Part shown: positions 1 through 10,473 of the stretch, in pieces | How positions within the stretch are numbered: the first letter of the stretch is position 1 | Layout of the letters: every line of letters begins with the position of its first letter | Source of the DNA: Dactylorhiza incarnata | Taxonomy: Eukaryota > Streptophyta > Magnoliopsida > Asparagales > Orchidaceae | Direction of reading: 5' to 3' | Assembly (NCBI GenBank): GCA_033032865.1 | Contig: JAWHQI010000064.1 | Location: forward strand, 7,502,001 to 7,566,000 | DNA: 64,000 nucleotides | Position numbers and translations under genes: made by a program | The notes under the pieces: generated by a model | Told to the model about the DNA's origin: nothing | Database searches by the model: none | The model's input: the letters and a program-made list of their open reading frames with translations, nothing else

Positions 1-36
1 GCCTTTAACATAATAAGAACTAAAACCTCCTTTCAA

Positions 37-48
37 TTGGTATCAGAG
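37..48 (+). other. Primer binding site (initiator tRNA-Met)
   Basis: TTGGTATCAGAG follows the LTR end CTTTCA after one base. It matches the complement of the plant initiator tRNA-Met 3' end. Confidence 0.85.
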
Positions 49-238
49 GAGGGTTGATTTTTTTACGGGCTAACACCTGAAATCTCAAAGATCTCCTTAG
101 TTCTTATTTTTTTCTTTAAAAAGGTCGGTCTAAATCAAGATTTAGGAAATCAGAAACTGCTCAGTTATAAAAGAAAAATAAATAATCTCTAAACTCTTAA
201 GCAACTCAAGACTTTTATGCTTAGGGATCCCAACTCAA

Positions 239-250
239 ATAGGGGGAGAT
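239..250 (+). other. Polypurine tract
   Basis: ATAGGGGGAGAT lies directly before the LTR start TGTTGGAACC. This fixes the plus orientation of the element and the left edge of its 3' LTR. Confidence 0.85.
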
Positions 251-1738
251 TGTTGGAACCTCAGGTTTGATTTGAGTTAGGATCCACTCTTAATATCCAA
301 AGTTTTTATAAATCTTATAACTTAGATTAAATCAGATTAAGCTAATAGGCTGAAAAGAAATATTCAATAATATAAATAATATATATATAAATAATATATA
401 TATAATATACTAAGAATATATATATAATTATAATGCTGAAATTTATATATATATTAATAAGCAGAAGAAATGAAAAAGAAATGAAAATATCATTTGTTTT
501 CTGCGTTCGACATTTGTTGAACGGCGTTCGACGAATGTTGAACGGCGCTCGACAAATTTCTTCCAGCAGCTCAGCGGTCGACATTTGACTAGCGGCGTTC
601 GACAAATGTTGAACGGCGTTTGACATTTGTCGAGCGGCGTTCGTCGAATTTTCAGCAGATATTCAAAATGATGAATATATTGCTCAGCTTGACTAAATTA
701 TTATATATATGCTGTCAGATTTATTAAAGTAATATTTTATTATTTCTATCTATATTTTGCTATATATATATATTGCTGCCTTAACAAAACAACCGTTGGA
801 GCAGTAATTAATATAGCCGTTGTAGCAAGCCAAAGATGGCAAATTTGTCTGCTCAAGGATCTGGGAAATAAAAGGATATATTTATTATATTCCTATCTTG
901 TCGGCAAGAATTAAAATCAGCCACAAGATCTCCATATCAAATATATATAGAGAAGAGCAGAGAAAAAGAAGGAGAAGACATACAGAAAAAATATTAGTAT
1001 TGCTGTACAGGAAAAGAAAGAAGAAGAGAAAAATAGAGGAGCAAAAAGAAGGTCAGATCAAATATATTTATATCTTCTTTTTGCCTAACTTGTTCTTTGC
1101 AGATCATATACCCTGAGACACCAATCAAGATCATTTGCTCAGGGATTTAAAACTGCAAGAAGAAGAACAGAGGATTTGCAACCAAGAGAAGAAGTCATCC
1201 CAAAGCTGTCAACAAACTAAATCAGACAGGGGGAGCCTTGTTCATCATCATCATCATCAAGATCCAAACACAACTACCAATTAGGATCTTCATCAAGAGT
1301 CTTCTCAGCAAAAAGAGAAGAACAATATATCTTTTCCCTTTCTCCTTCTCACCTTGTACAGGGTTATAACTCCCTTCAAAAGTTAACTCCCGGTGACAGG
1401 GCACCTTAGCAAAAACCTGTAGTTTGGTTAGAGCACCTTATCAAAAGCTCACCTGGTGTGTGGACACCTTATCAAAAACACCCTGGTGTGAGGGCACCTT
1501 ATCAACAACCTCCTAGTGTATTCCTACCAGTGGGTAGAAGAGTAGACGTACCCAGTTGAGGGGAACTACTATATTTCTTGTGTCATCTGGATGTTTGCTT
1601 TTGTTTTTATTATTATACCCTCTTAGTGTTTGTTTAAATTACTCACTCAGCAAATAGATATACTTTATATATATCATTACTTTAAAGTAAAAATTAAACA
1701 AGAGCCTTTAACATAATAAGAACTAAAACCTCCTTTCA
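251..1738 (+). repeat. 3' LTR of the internally deleted Copia element
   Basis: This 1488-bp LTR starts TGTTGGAACC and ends CCTCCTTTCA. It has an AT-rich TATA-repeat segment (about 355-450), a cluster of TCGAC-type words (about 505-655), and near its 3' end about four imperfect copies of a word like GGCACCTTATCAAAAAC (about 1400-1515). Short open frames inside it have no recognisable domain and are not called as genes. Confidence 0.85.
505..655 (+). repeat. TCGAC-word cluster in LTR
   Basis: Imperfect repeats of GTTCGACAAATGTTGAACGG and close variants occur at least six times. Each pairs a TTCGAC word with its inverted form (GTTGAAC), so the block could fold into short hairpins. Function unknown. 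Confidence 0.7.
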
Positions 1739-2279
1739 TCCTCCGCTTCCTTCCTCCCGCTCGGTGCCTAGGAGTCGCGGGGGGAGGCGGGGACAAAATT
1801 GGATTTGTCTTTATGACTAAGGGTCGGTTGTGACCGTAGGAGCCCGAGGAGATGGAGCACCAGCATGACCAGACAGACAGGGTGGCAGGAACTGAGGAGC
1901 AGGTGACACACATTACTTCCACTACGAGGCAGGTGTTGAATGATGAAAGTGTTTAGCTTCCGCATATAGTGTTGTTAGAGAGAGTTTATTTTGTTGCATT
2001 TCATTTGGTTATGTATCGGGCATAAGCCCTTACTCTCTTTTTGTGCTCATTGCTAGACTATTATGTTTCTTTTATGAAATATTATGATGTGGACTTGCTT
2101 ATTACTATTTCTTACTCTATTCTCTATTGGCCTAAAGGTTAAATGATTGTATTAGCCGGCAGAATTGGCGTCTTGCGGTGGCAACTAACCCGTGTATTGG
2201 TATCGTCCGTAAGGCGGCGGTTTTGGGCATAAAACCCGGGTAACCCTCCTAGTAAGGGGGGGTCTTACAAATTGGTATC
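1739..2279 (+). repeat. 5' LTR (3'-terminal part) of the Tekay-like element
   Basis: It aligns base for base with 12494-13026 with scattered substitutions and ends GGGTCTTACA. The rest of this LTR lies left of the Copia insertion and outside the window. Confidence 0.88.
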
Positions 2280-2282
2280 ACT

Positions 2283-2292
2283 TGAACAAACG
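2283..2292 (+). other. Primer binding site of the Tekay-like element
   Basis: TTGGTATCAC lies four bases after the LTR end CTTACA. It resembles the iMet primer site with a degenerate 3' part. Confidence 0.6.
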
Positions 2293-2475
2293 GTCATAAG
2301 AGAAAGAATTCCACAACACAAGGCCACCCCGCTCGAGCTTTAGTTTGCGGACAAACTAAGCAGCGGAAGCTATGGTGTACCCATGTGTAAAAATCATAGA
2401 AAATAGTCCATTTAAATATTGAGTTAGGCCAATCCTAATAAAACCTTACTTTTGTGTAGTCCCCGCAGTTCGCTG

Positions 2476-3475
2476 ATCCACGGGATGATGTCCCTCCCCC
2501 TCCGATTGCCACCCCTTTTCAGCAGACGGGGCTAGGGCAAACTCTGACGGCTATTCTGGATGCCTTCAGAGCTCAGCAGGTTCCAGCCGCACAGCTGAAC
2601 CCCGGATCAAATTGGCTAAACGCCTTCAAGAGTTTGTCCCCTCCAATGTACCATGGAATAAAGAACGCAATAAAGACGGAGGAATGGCTTGATTCTATTC
2701 AGGAGATGCTAGCAGGCATCAGCCGCATAGTCAACAAAGTTGTCCCCTTGGCAACGTCTGCTTTGGATGCACATGCCAAAAGATGGTGGAAGTCAGTGTT
2801 GGACTCCATATTTGTAGATCGGGAGATGTCAGATATCTCATGGGACGAGTTCAGTGATGTTTTCTTAGAGCACTTTGTATCTACCATGGATAGGGACGAG
2901 CTAGAAGAGAGGTTCGTAAACCTCCGTCAGGGGACCCGATCAGTAATTGAATACCAGAGGGAGTTCTCCCACCTGGCCAAATTTGCGGGGGTACATGACT
3001 TGGATGACAGGAAGTACGTTAAGAGATTCTATCTGGGTCTCAGGGATCCGTTGAGGCAGGCTCTACTTTTCATATCACGTGGCACGTCTACCCAGATCAT
3101 TGAGATGGCCAAAAAGCTGGAGGCAGGCCATTTGATGGTGCAGAGCAGGGGAAGAGACCAGCCGACAGATCATTCTTTGGAGAGAGTAGCAGAGGCCCGC
3201 AGGGGGCAGAGTGATGAGTCATAGAAGAGGTGGGGACATCCTCATCCCAACTTCAGGCCAGAGCAGCAGCCTCCTGCAGTGATGACTCCTCCACTGCTAC
3301 AGATCCGGGAGCTGAGGAGGCAGGATGATCGAGGTCGCCAACCGGTGATATGCTGCGGGTGCCACCAGTCGGGGCACATTAGAGTTAACTTACCTCAGCA
3401 GTTTCTTCGTCCTCCTCCTCCTCTAGCATCCCCTCCAACACAGCAGGGCCGAGGCCGAGGTCGAGGTCAAGGCTG
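2476..3475 (+). pseudogene. gag of the Tekay-like Gypsy element (broken)
   Basis: The capsid-like part is open at least from 2634 to 3221 and carries the retrotransposon-gag core: an SPPMYHG start, paired tryptophans (AKRWWKS, about 2780), SWDEFSDVFLEHFV (about 2841) and the LRQGTRSVIEYQREF and FYLGLRDPLRQAL stretches. Upstream coding sequence probably begins near 2476. A TAG at 3222 interrupts it. The continuation in another stretch (3279-3475) holds a zinc knuckle, CCGCHQSGHIRVN, whose last cysteine is replaced by asparagine or leucine, so metal binding should be lost. A TGA follows at about 3474. The protein would form the particle and package the RNA. No intact start-to-stop frame remains. 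Confidence 0.82.
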
Positions 3476-3654
3476 AAGGCCTCAAAGCAGAGGTCGATGG
3501 CCAGAGCAGATGTATGCACTGGATCTCGCAGAACCCCAGAACCCTGAGGAGGTCATTACAGGTACTTTATTGTTTTCCTTTACGATTACTTAGTATCTTT
3601 CAAAAACCGTAGTTGTACTTTAATTTATGACCCAAACAACAAAACCACCCAGGT

Positions 3655-6600
3655 ATAGTGCTTGTCTCGGCAAACACACATGCACTCTATTCGATACGGG
3701 TGCCTTGCATTCGTTCATCTCAGAGAAATTCATAGATGACCTAGACTAAATACAGCACTTTGAGGGCATCTGGAGGAAGGTGCTACTTCCAGACGGGTCG
3801 GAGATAGCAACATGTGACAAGTGCAACATGAACGTGGAGATTGGAGGAAAGCTATTCGAAGCCCCGACAACGCTTTTGAAGATGCCAGATTTTGACCTAA
3901 TTCAGGGCATGAACTGGTTGCACTGGAATCATGCTAAGATCAACCGCCCGACAAAGAAAATTGTGCTGAGGCATGAAGATTCTGAAGTAGTGGTCGAAGG
4001 TATTAAACCCACCTCCCGTCTTTTATTATCATCTGCACATGTTGTCAAGACACATGATCAGGGAGACGAGGTGTACCTAACTTGTTTCGAGATGGAGGAG
4101 ACGGAGGTATCCACAGCAGATATTCCAGTAGTTAGGGACTTCTCCGACGTATTCTCAGAGAAATTACCCGGACTACCCCCGGTTAGAGATATGGATTTCC
4201 GGATCCAATTGGTGCCAGGAGCAAGGTCGGTGTCTCGAGCACCTTATAGGATGGCACCGAAGGAGCTAGCAGAGTTCAGGACCCAACTTCAGGAGCTTGT
4301 GGACTCAGTATTTGTCAGGCCGAGTTCATCTCCATGGGGAGCACCAGTATTATTTGTGAAGAAGAAGGATGGGTCGCTGCGACTCTGCATCAATTACCGG
4401 GAGTTGAACTGGCTGACCGTGCGGAACACATATCCGCTACCTAGGATCGACGAGTTATTTGACCAGCTGCAGGGAGCCTTATGGTTCTCCAAGCTCGATT
4501 TGAGATTCGGATACTACCAGCTGCTGATTCGGGAGGAGGATATCCCGAAGACGGCCTTCAGTTCCCGCTATGGGTTATATAAGTGCATGGTGATGCCCTT
4601 CGGGCTCACGAATGCTCCCTCTATATTCATGAGCTTGATGAACCGTGTATTTGAGCCCTACCTGGATAGATTCGTCATAGTATTCATTGACGATATCTTG
4701 ATCTACTCCAAGATGAAGGAGGAGCACACACATCACTAGGCTCAAGTCTTGGGTAAGTTGCGGCAGCACCAGATGTACGCAAAGTTCTCAAATTGTCAAT
4801 TCTGGCTACAGGAGGTGGACTTCCTAGGACACGTCATCAGCGGGGCTGGGTTGGCAGTATACCCGGCCAAGGTGCAAGCAGTAAGAGATTGACCACGACC
4901 GAAGTTGTCCTCGAATGTCTGCAGCTTCCTGGGATTAGCAGGATATTATCGTAAGTTCGTGCAGGGATTCTTAAAGATTGCACTTCCCCTCACATCCTTG
5001 ACGAAGAAGGATGCTGCTTTCATGTGGTCGGAGAAGTGCGAGGTAGCTTTCCAGGAGTTTAAGGACCGGCTCACATCATCCCCTATCCTTGCCCTCCCAT
5101 CTGGGAAAGAAGGATTCTAGATCTACACGGACGCATCTTACTAGGGGATGGGTGTAGTTCTCATGGAGCATGGTCATGTGATTGCATATGCTTCGAGGCA
5201 GCTGAAGAAGCATGAGCAAAATTATCCGGTACACAACATAGAGCTTGGAGCGGTGGTTTTCGCCTTGAAGATTTGGAGGCATTATCTGTATGGGATTCAT
5301 TGTGAGATCTTCTCTGGCCACAAGAATCTCAAGTACATTGAAACCTAAAAGGATTTGAATCTACGCCAGCGGAGGTGGCTGGCTAGAGTTCTTGTGCGAC
5401 TATGACTATACCATGCACTATCATCCGGGGAAGGCGAACACTGTAGCAGATGCCCTAAGCAGGAGGGCCGGCACTTCTAGACCGGAGCCCCAGATGATGG
5501 CCATGGAGCTGGTAAGGATGCTAGAGGATATGCACATTACCTTGGTTTCTAAGGCGGAACCCGAAGTCCACATGGAGTACCTAGCATCCCTGAGCATCAC
5601 CTGTGATATACGAGACCGCATCAGGGCACATCAGAGGAAGGATTCAGCTTTGGAGCCTGTATTCAGAGCCTTAGAAGAGGGAAAGTCGGAGGATTATTCA
5701 TTGCGTGATGATATCATTCATTTTTGGGGTCGTGTCTACATACCCGCAGGAGGTGGGATCCCAGAAGAAATACTCAGGGAGGCATACTACACTCGGTACT
5801 CAGTGCACCCATATCTTTTGTCTCACACTGCCAGACTTGTCAGCTAGTGAAGGCAGAATACAGGAGCCCAGCAGAACTTCTACAACCACTTGCAGCGCTG
5901 GAGTGGAAGTTCGAGGACATGGCCATGGATTTCGTACACGGATTGCCTCGATCCCACTCCAGGCACGATTCTATTTGGGTAATAGTAGACAGATTGACCA
6001 AGGTGGCACGATTCATACCGGTCAGGAAGGACGATTCCGTTGCGGTTCTGGTAAGGTTATTTGTGGAATAGTTCGTCAAGTACCACGTCGTACCCAGGAC
6101 GATTGTCTCAGATCGCGACGGTCGGTTCACCTCTAGGGAATGGAGAGCGGTACTGGCATACTTGGGGTCTCAGCTTACGTTCAGCACCGCTTTCCATCCA
6201 CAGACCGACGGGCAGACAGAGCAGACCATCCGAACCTTGGAGGACCTGCTACGCTTGTGCATTTTGGATTCGGGAAAGCTCTGGGAGAGGTTGTTGCCCA
6301 TGTTCGAATTTTCATACAACAACAGCCACCAGGCAAGCATTAGGATGGCACCGTATGAGGCATTATATAGTAGGAAGTGTCGGACAGTTTCAGACACCGC
6401 TTTCCTGGGTCCAGGATGCAGAACAGAAGGCACTCGGATCAGAGTTCGATGAGGACACAAACGCTACAGTTCGGATGATCAGGGACAGGATGCTAGAGGA
6501 TCAGAGTAGGCAGACCAAGTATTACGATGTGAGGCATCATAAGGTGGAGTTCTAAGTGGGAGATAGAGTCTATTTGAAGATACGTCTGGTGCATGGTGTC

Positions 6601-6985
6601 TCGCGGGTGCGAGGACACAAGAAGCTCAGCCCTCGATTTATGGGACCTTACAGGATCCTGGAGCGGATCGGTCCCTTGGCTTACAAGCTGGAGCTGTCAT
6701 TTGAGTTGGCAAACTTGTATGATGTCTTCCATGTCTCTTCACTATATAGAGCTCTACTTAGGCCGGAGCAGCACATCACTTCCACCTCGGGCCCGGTAGA
6801 GTCCGATAGATCAGTCCATCTGGAGCCAGTCCGGATTGACGATACAGCAGTCTGAGTCCTGCGGAAGAAGAAAGTTCCCTTAGTCAAGGTATTGTGGTCC
6901 AATCATGGACGTGAGGAACACACATGGGAGCCTATGGATCTCATGCAGCAATAGTACCCGAGTCTCTTCACTCTAGGTACACCCT
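3655..6985 (+). pseudogene. pol of the Tekay-like Gypsy element: PR-RT-RH-IN-chromodomain (broken)
   Basis: Domains in order: protease with LFDTGALHSFIS (about 3690); reverse transcriptase (about 4200-4720) with the FIDD catalytic motif at 4683-4694; RNase H (about 5110-5440) with YTDAS; integrase, where the zinc-binding part looks shortened between YSVHP (about 5805) and CQTCQLVKAEY (about 5835); catalytic core (DFVHGLPRSHSRHDSIWVIV, about 5925; TAFHPQTDGQTEQ, about 6185); then a C-terminal stretch reading VPLVKVLWSNHGREEHTWE (about 6876), which matches the chromovirus chromodomain end. At least ten in-frame stops (for example 4738, 4891, 5117, 5142) and several frameshifts break it. Most stops read as CAG, CGA or TGG with one transition. 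Confidence 0.88.
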
Positions 6986-7054
6986 AAACCCACTCAAGAT
7001 TTATTATTTACGTTGTGTAAAGAACCCCGTAGACCCGAACTTAAATTTTGGGGA

Positions 7055-7083
7055 CGAAATTATTTTTTTTGTTTATTGAGATT
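7055..7083 (+). other. Polypurine tract region of the Tekay-like element
   Basis: TTTTGGGGACGAAATT followed by a T-rich stretch precedes the LTR start TGTAACACCC. GGGGACGAAATT is a familiar Tekay-type signature. Confidence 0.7.
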
Positions 7084-7284
7084 TGTAACACCCATTTCCT
7101 ACTAGACTCCTTGACTTCAATTAGGGTAGGACATGTGGTGTGTGAGGTGGGTTTGAGCTAGGTGGTGACCTTAGGTCACATTGAATTGAGAGAACTCACA
7201 TGTGGTCCACTATAGGAGGAAGATGTCGAGGAGCCATCCGATCTGCATCAAGATTAGTGCAGTAATTAATTGTGCCAGGTAAGG

Positions 7285-7612
7285 ATCGTCGGGATTGTCT
7301 ATCAAGCAAAAATCGACGGGTGGTCTCGTCGATCGACGGGCTGTCGAAGAAATTAATTGGCTGTCAAAGTAAAAATCGAAAGGTGGTCCCGTCGACCGAC
7401 GGGATATCCCGTCGAAGAATTAGGTGTATCAAGTAAAAATTGATGGGTGTCCCGTCGATCGACGAGACATCCCGTCGATGGAATAAACTGTAGGGTTTAG
7501 GAAAAATTGACGGAAGGTCCAGTCAATCGTCGGGACTGGCAGCCAGAGTGGGAACCGACGGGGCATTCCGTCGATCGATGGGACCTCCCATCGATCGACG
7601 AGAATCCCCCTT
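7285..7612 (+). repeat. CGTCGATCGACGGG word cluster in Tekay LTR
   Basis: About eight imperfect copies of CCCGTCGATCGACGGG occur with irregular spacing. The word is a near-perfect palindrome centred on GATC. Function unknown. Confidence 0.7.
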
Positions 7613-9367
7613 TCGATTTCTTTTTGAGGAAGAAATTAAAAGCCCACGTGCCTAATTACCATCCATGCCCTCTGGTTCCAACATGCAAGGGCATGCAAAG
7701 GGGTAAATTGGGGTTTTCCCCAAAATCCATTAAAGACGGAGAGGATTTTGAGGAATGAAGGCCATTTGGCACTCCATTCCTCTGCCCAGAGCTATAAATG
7801 TGCTCCTCAGTAAATGCCCATCCGAAATTGGGCTGAACAGATGCCACTTAGCGGCTGGGAAGTAAAAATAAGGCATGGTCGAACCATGCCTTAATGGGAG
7901 ACACACTTAGAGCCCTCCTTTTCTCCATTTGAACTCACCATCAGCTTCAGAGAGATCCAAGGAGTCGAGCCAGCCCCTGAGATCAGTGCCTTTGCTGGAG
8001 AAACGAGGATTTGAGCAAGCTCGCCGGAGAGACTCGCCGCCATGCCGCCCCGACGAATTACCCGCTCTCAATCAACCATTCGGGTCGGTCCCCCCCCCCC
8101 CCCCCCTCTGTGCTAGTATCTATATCCAAGTAGGAGAGAAATCGGGCTCAATTGAGCCCAATACCATGTGAGTTTGAGGGAGATTTCTTGAGCTTTTGTT
8201 CCAGCTCGGGATCGCCGAAGAATCCGTCTCCGATGGCCGTGTCGCCGCCTGGCGGTAGCCACCACCTCAAGGAAGGTGGTGGAGGTGGTGGCCGACAGTG
8301 GTGAGCAGAGGGTGGCTGGGAAATGGGAGATCAAGAGCTCCAGATCGGGATAATCTGAGCCCTTGGCTCAAGGACGAAGACGACCTCCTGGCCCTTGGAT
8401 CAGGGTGATCTATTAAACGCAGACCACATTAATTTCAATTAAATGATCTGTCACTTTTATTTCAGTATATTGATTAGCTATATTAAGGCCCTTAAAGGCT
8501 GAATTAGCAAAATCTTTGAATATGAAAATTGTAGATCTTTGTCTTACTTTAATTGGGCACTAGTTTCATGTGATTTGGTGCACCAGAGCCCCTTGGGCAC
8601 TAGTTTTGGTGTAGGGTGTATAAAGTGTGTGTGCATGTGTATTTTGTGAATATTTCTGTAAATACTCCTTGCATGCAAGTGAAATTTGAAACATAGACGA
8701 GTCATAAGAGAACACATCACCCCTCCAAAAATCAGAATTTTAGGAGAACATTTCTCTATAGTTTTGTTCATAATATGATTAATCAAATAAATGAGATTCA
8801 TGGAGTTGTGTAACTCCAAATGACCCCAAATTTGGGTGTCATGCTTAATAGGCCATCACTAGACTCTGGTTAAAATTTGGAAGCAATTGGACCTCTGCAT
8901 GTGGGGTAATTCCACTTGAATGTCTTTGCTTATTATGTGATATGGTGTGCATATAGCCAAAAAGGATATTTTGTGTATTTGACATATATGGCTTAGTGTT
9001 AGCCTCTGAGATTTTGGTCACACCCTCCTTACAACATAATACATTACCACAATTAGGATTTTGGGGGATCAAAAAGCCTAAGTATTTGATAAATTTAAAG
9101 TATGTCACATTTATGTATTAGTGAAATGTTTATGGCTAAAACCTTATGGAAAAATTTGAAACACTGAGAATCCTTTGTAACACCAACTAGAACCTCTGAA
9201 AATTTTTGTAGAAATTTTCAGAGATTATTTCTTTAGAAATTATCAAAATTATCATTACATTTCTGAATAACTGAAATTTACTGAGGAAAAAGATTGAGAA
9301 ATTTTTGAAGCTCTAGAAAATCATTTGGAATCTACTTATGAACCTCTGGAATTTTTGGATGTATTAC

Positions 9368-10473
9368 CATCGGCGGACCCATGTGTGGGCACACCCGGGC
9401 ACGTGCCCGGGTCTAAATATTCGCTAAAAAAGTTTTTCCGCCATTTCCGCCCTTCGCTAAATTAGGTTTCCGCCGATCTACACACTTGTGATTTGCGAGC
9501 GCTGGCGCCTGGCCGCCGGGTTTCCACCATTTCCGATTCTTCGTCCATCTGCGAAGCTGCGAACGAATCTCCTTCCATCTGCGATTTGCGAAGCTGCGAA
9601 TCCCTGCGAAAAAGAAGAAGTCCAAGAAGGGCAGCGAGACCTAAACTGTACATCTTCAAGATCTAGACGCAGGTACATGATTTCGTTTGCTCCTTGTTCC
9701 TATTTTTCTATCGATCTGGATTCTAGAATTTGGATTTTATTGTTTTTATCAAAAAAAAATCGTATATACCGGTATACCCTGCAAATCAGATTGAAAAAAG
9801 AAACCATCATCTTCATTATGATAAAAAAATCAGATCCCGGTCAAGGTGTTTACCTGCAAATCAGATCTAGGTTTATTTCTGGAATGTTTGTTATAATTAC
9901 ATTATTGAAAAAAAGTTGTGAAGCATGTAAACACTGCAAATCAGATCCAGGTTTTCCAAGTACTAATTTCTGGAATGATTATCAAAAGTGAGGTGTTGCA
10001 AGTAAACACTGTTTATTTCTGGAATGATTTTTTTTCAATAATTTCTTGGAAAACCAACTGTAATTTGCAAGTAAACACTGTTTTATTCATCAATTTTGCT
10101 ATTAATCTCGTTCAACCCTAATTTTGCTATTAATCTCGTTCAACCCTAATTTTGCTATTAATCTCGTTCAACCCTAATATCATTCCTAATATTATCTGCA
10201 ATTTGCAGAAATATGCTTGTGTGTTTCTACCCGTATGTATTTTGATTATTAATATTGTTCTATAATATTAATTTATTTAACTGATATTATTTTAGTTAAT
10301 AATTACTAATGAAAAGTAGTATATTAATCTGCATATAATTAAATTTTTGTTTTTTTTTCATTTTTTGGCACTTAAAATATTAATTTTAATACTTTTGAAT
10401 TCAAAAAATTATCAAAAAGTTTATATCATTTACTTGGTGCCCGGGTCGGATGAAATTCCTGGGTCCGCCACTG
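9368..10473. mobile_element. Non-autonomous hAT transposon
   Basis: It is flanked by an exact 8-bp duplication TGTATTAC (9360-9367 and 10474-10481), the size expected of hAT transposases. Terminal inverted repeats are imperfect: the left end reads CATCGGCGGACCCATG and the right end, reverse-complemented, CAGTGGCGGACCCAGG. Subterminal GTGCCCGGGTC also occurs in inverted form on both sides (about 9402 and 10437). No transposase frame is visible in its 1106 bp, so it must have been moved in trans. It contains three direct copies of a 27-bp unit (about 10092-10178) and GCGAAGCTGCGAA repeats (about 9550-9600). Confidence 0.9.
10092..10178 (+). repeat. 27-bp tandem repeat, three copies
   Basis: The unit begins TTTTGCTATTAATCTCGTTC and continues AACCCTAA. 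The three copies are near-identical and lie inside the hAT element. Confidence 0.85.

Larger units (their letters stand above)
1..1738 (+). mobile_element. Copia-type LTR element with almost no interior (left end outside window)
   Basis: The first 35 bases repeat at 1704-1738, so the window opens in the last bases of a 5' LTR. A tRNA-iMet primer site follows at once, then about 190 bases of AT-rich sequence with no reading frame, a polypurine tract, and a complete 3' LTR (251-1738). The element therefore keeps every cis signal for reverse transcription and no protein domain. The TGTTGGAACC start, iMet site and GGGGGAGAT tract are usual for plant Ty1/Copia elements. It lies inside the 5' LTR of the Gypsy element to its right: the sequence after 1738 matches 12494 onward. 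The left boundary and left target duplication are outside the window. Confidence 0.85.
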
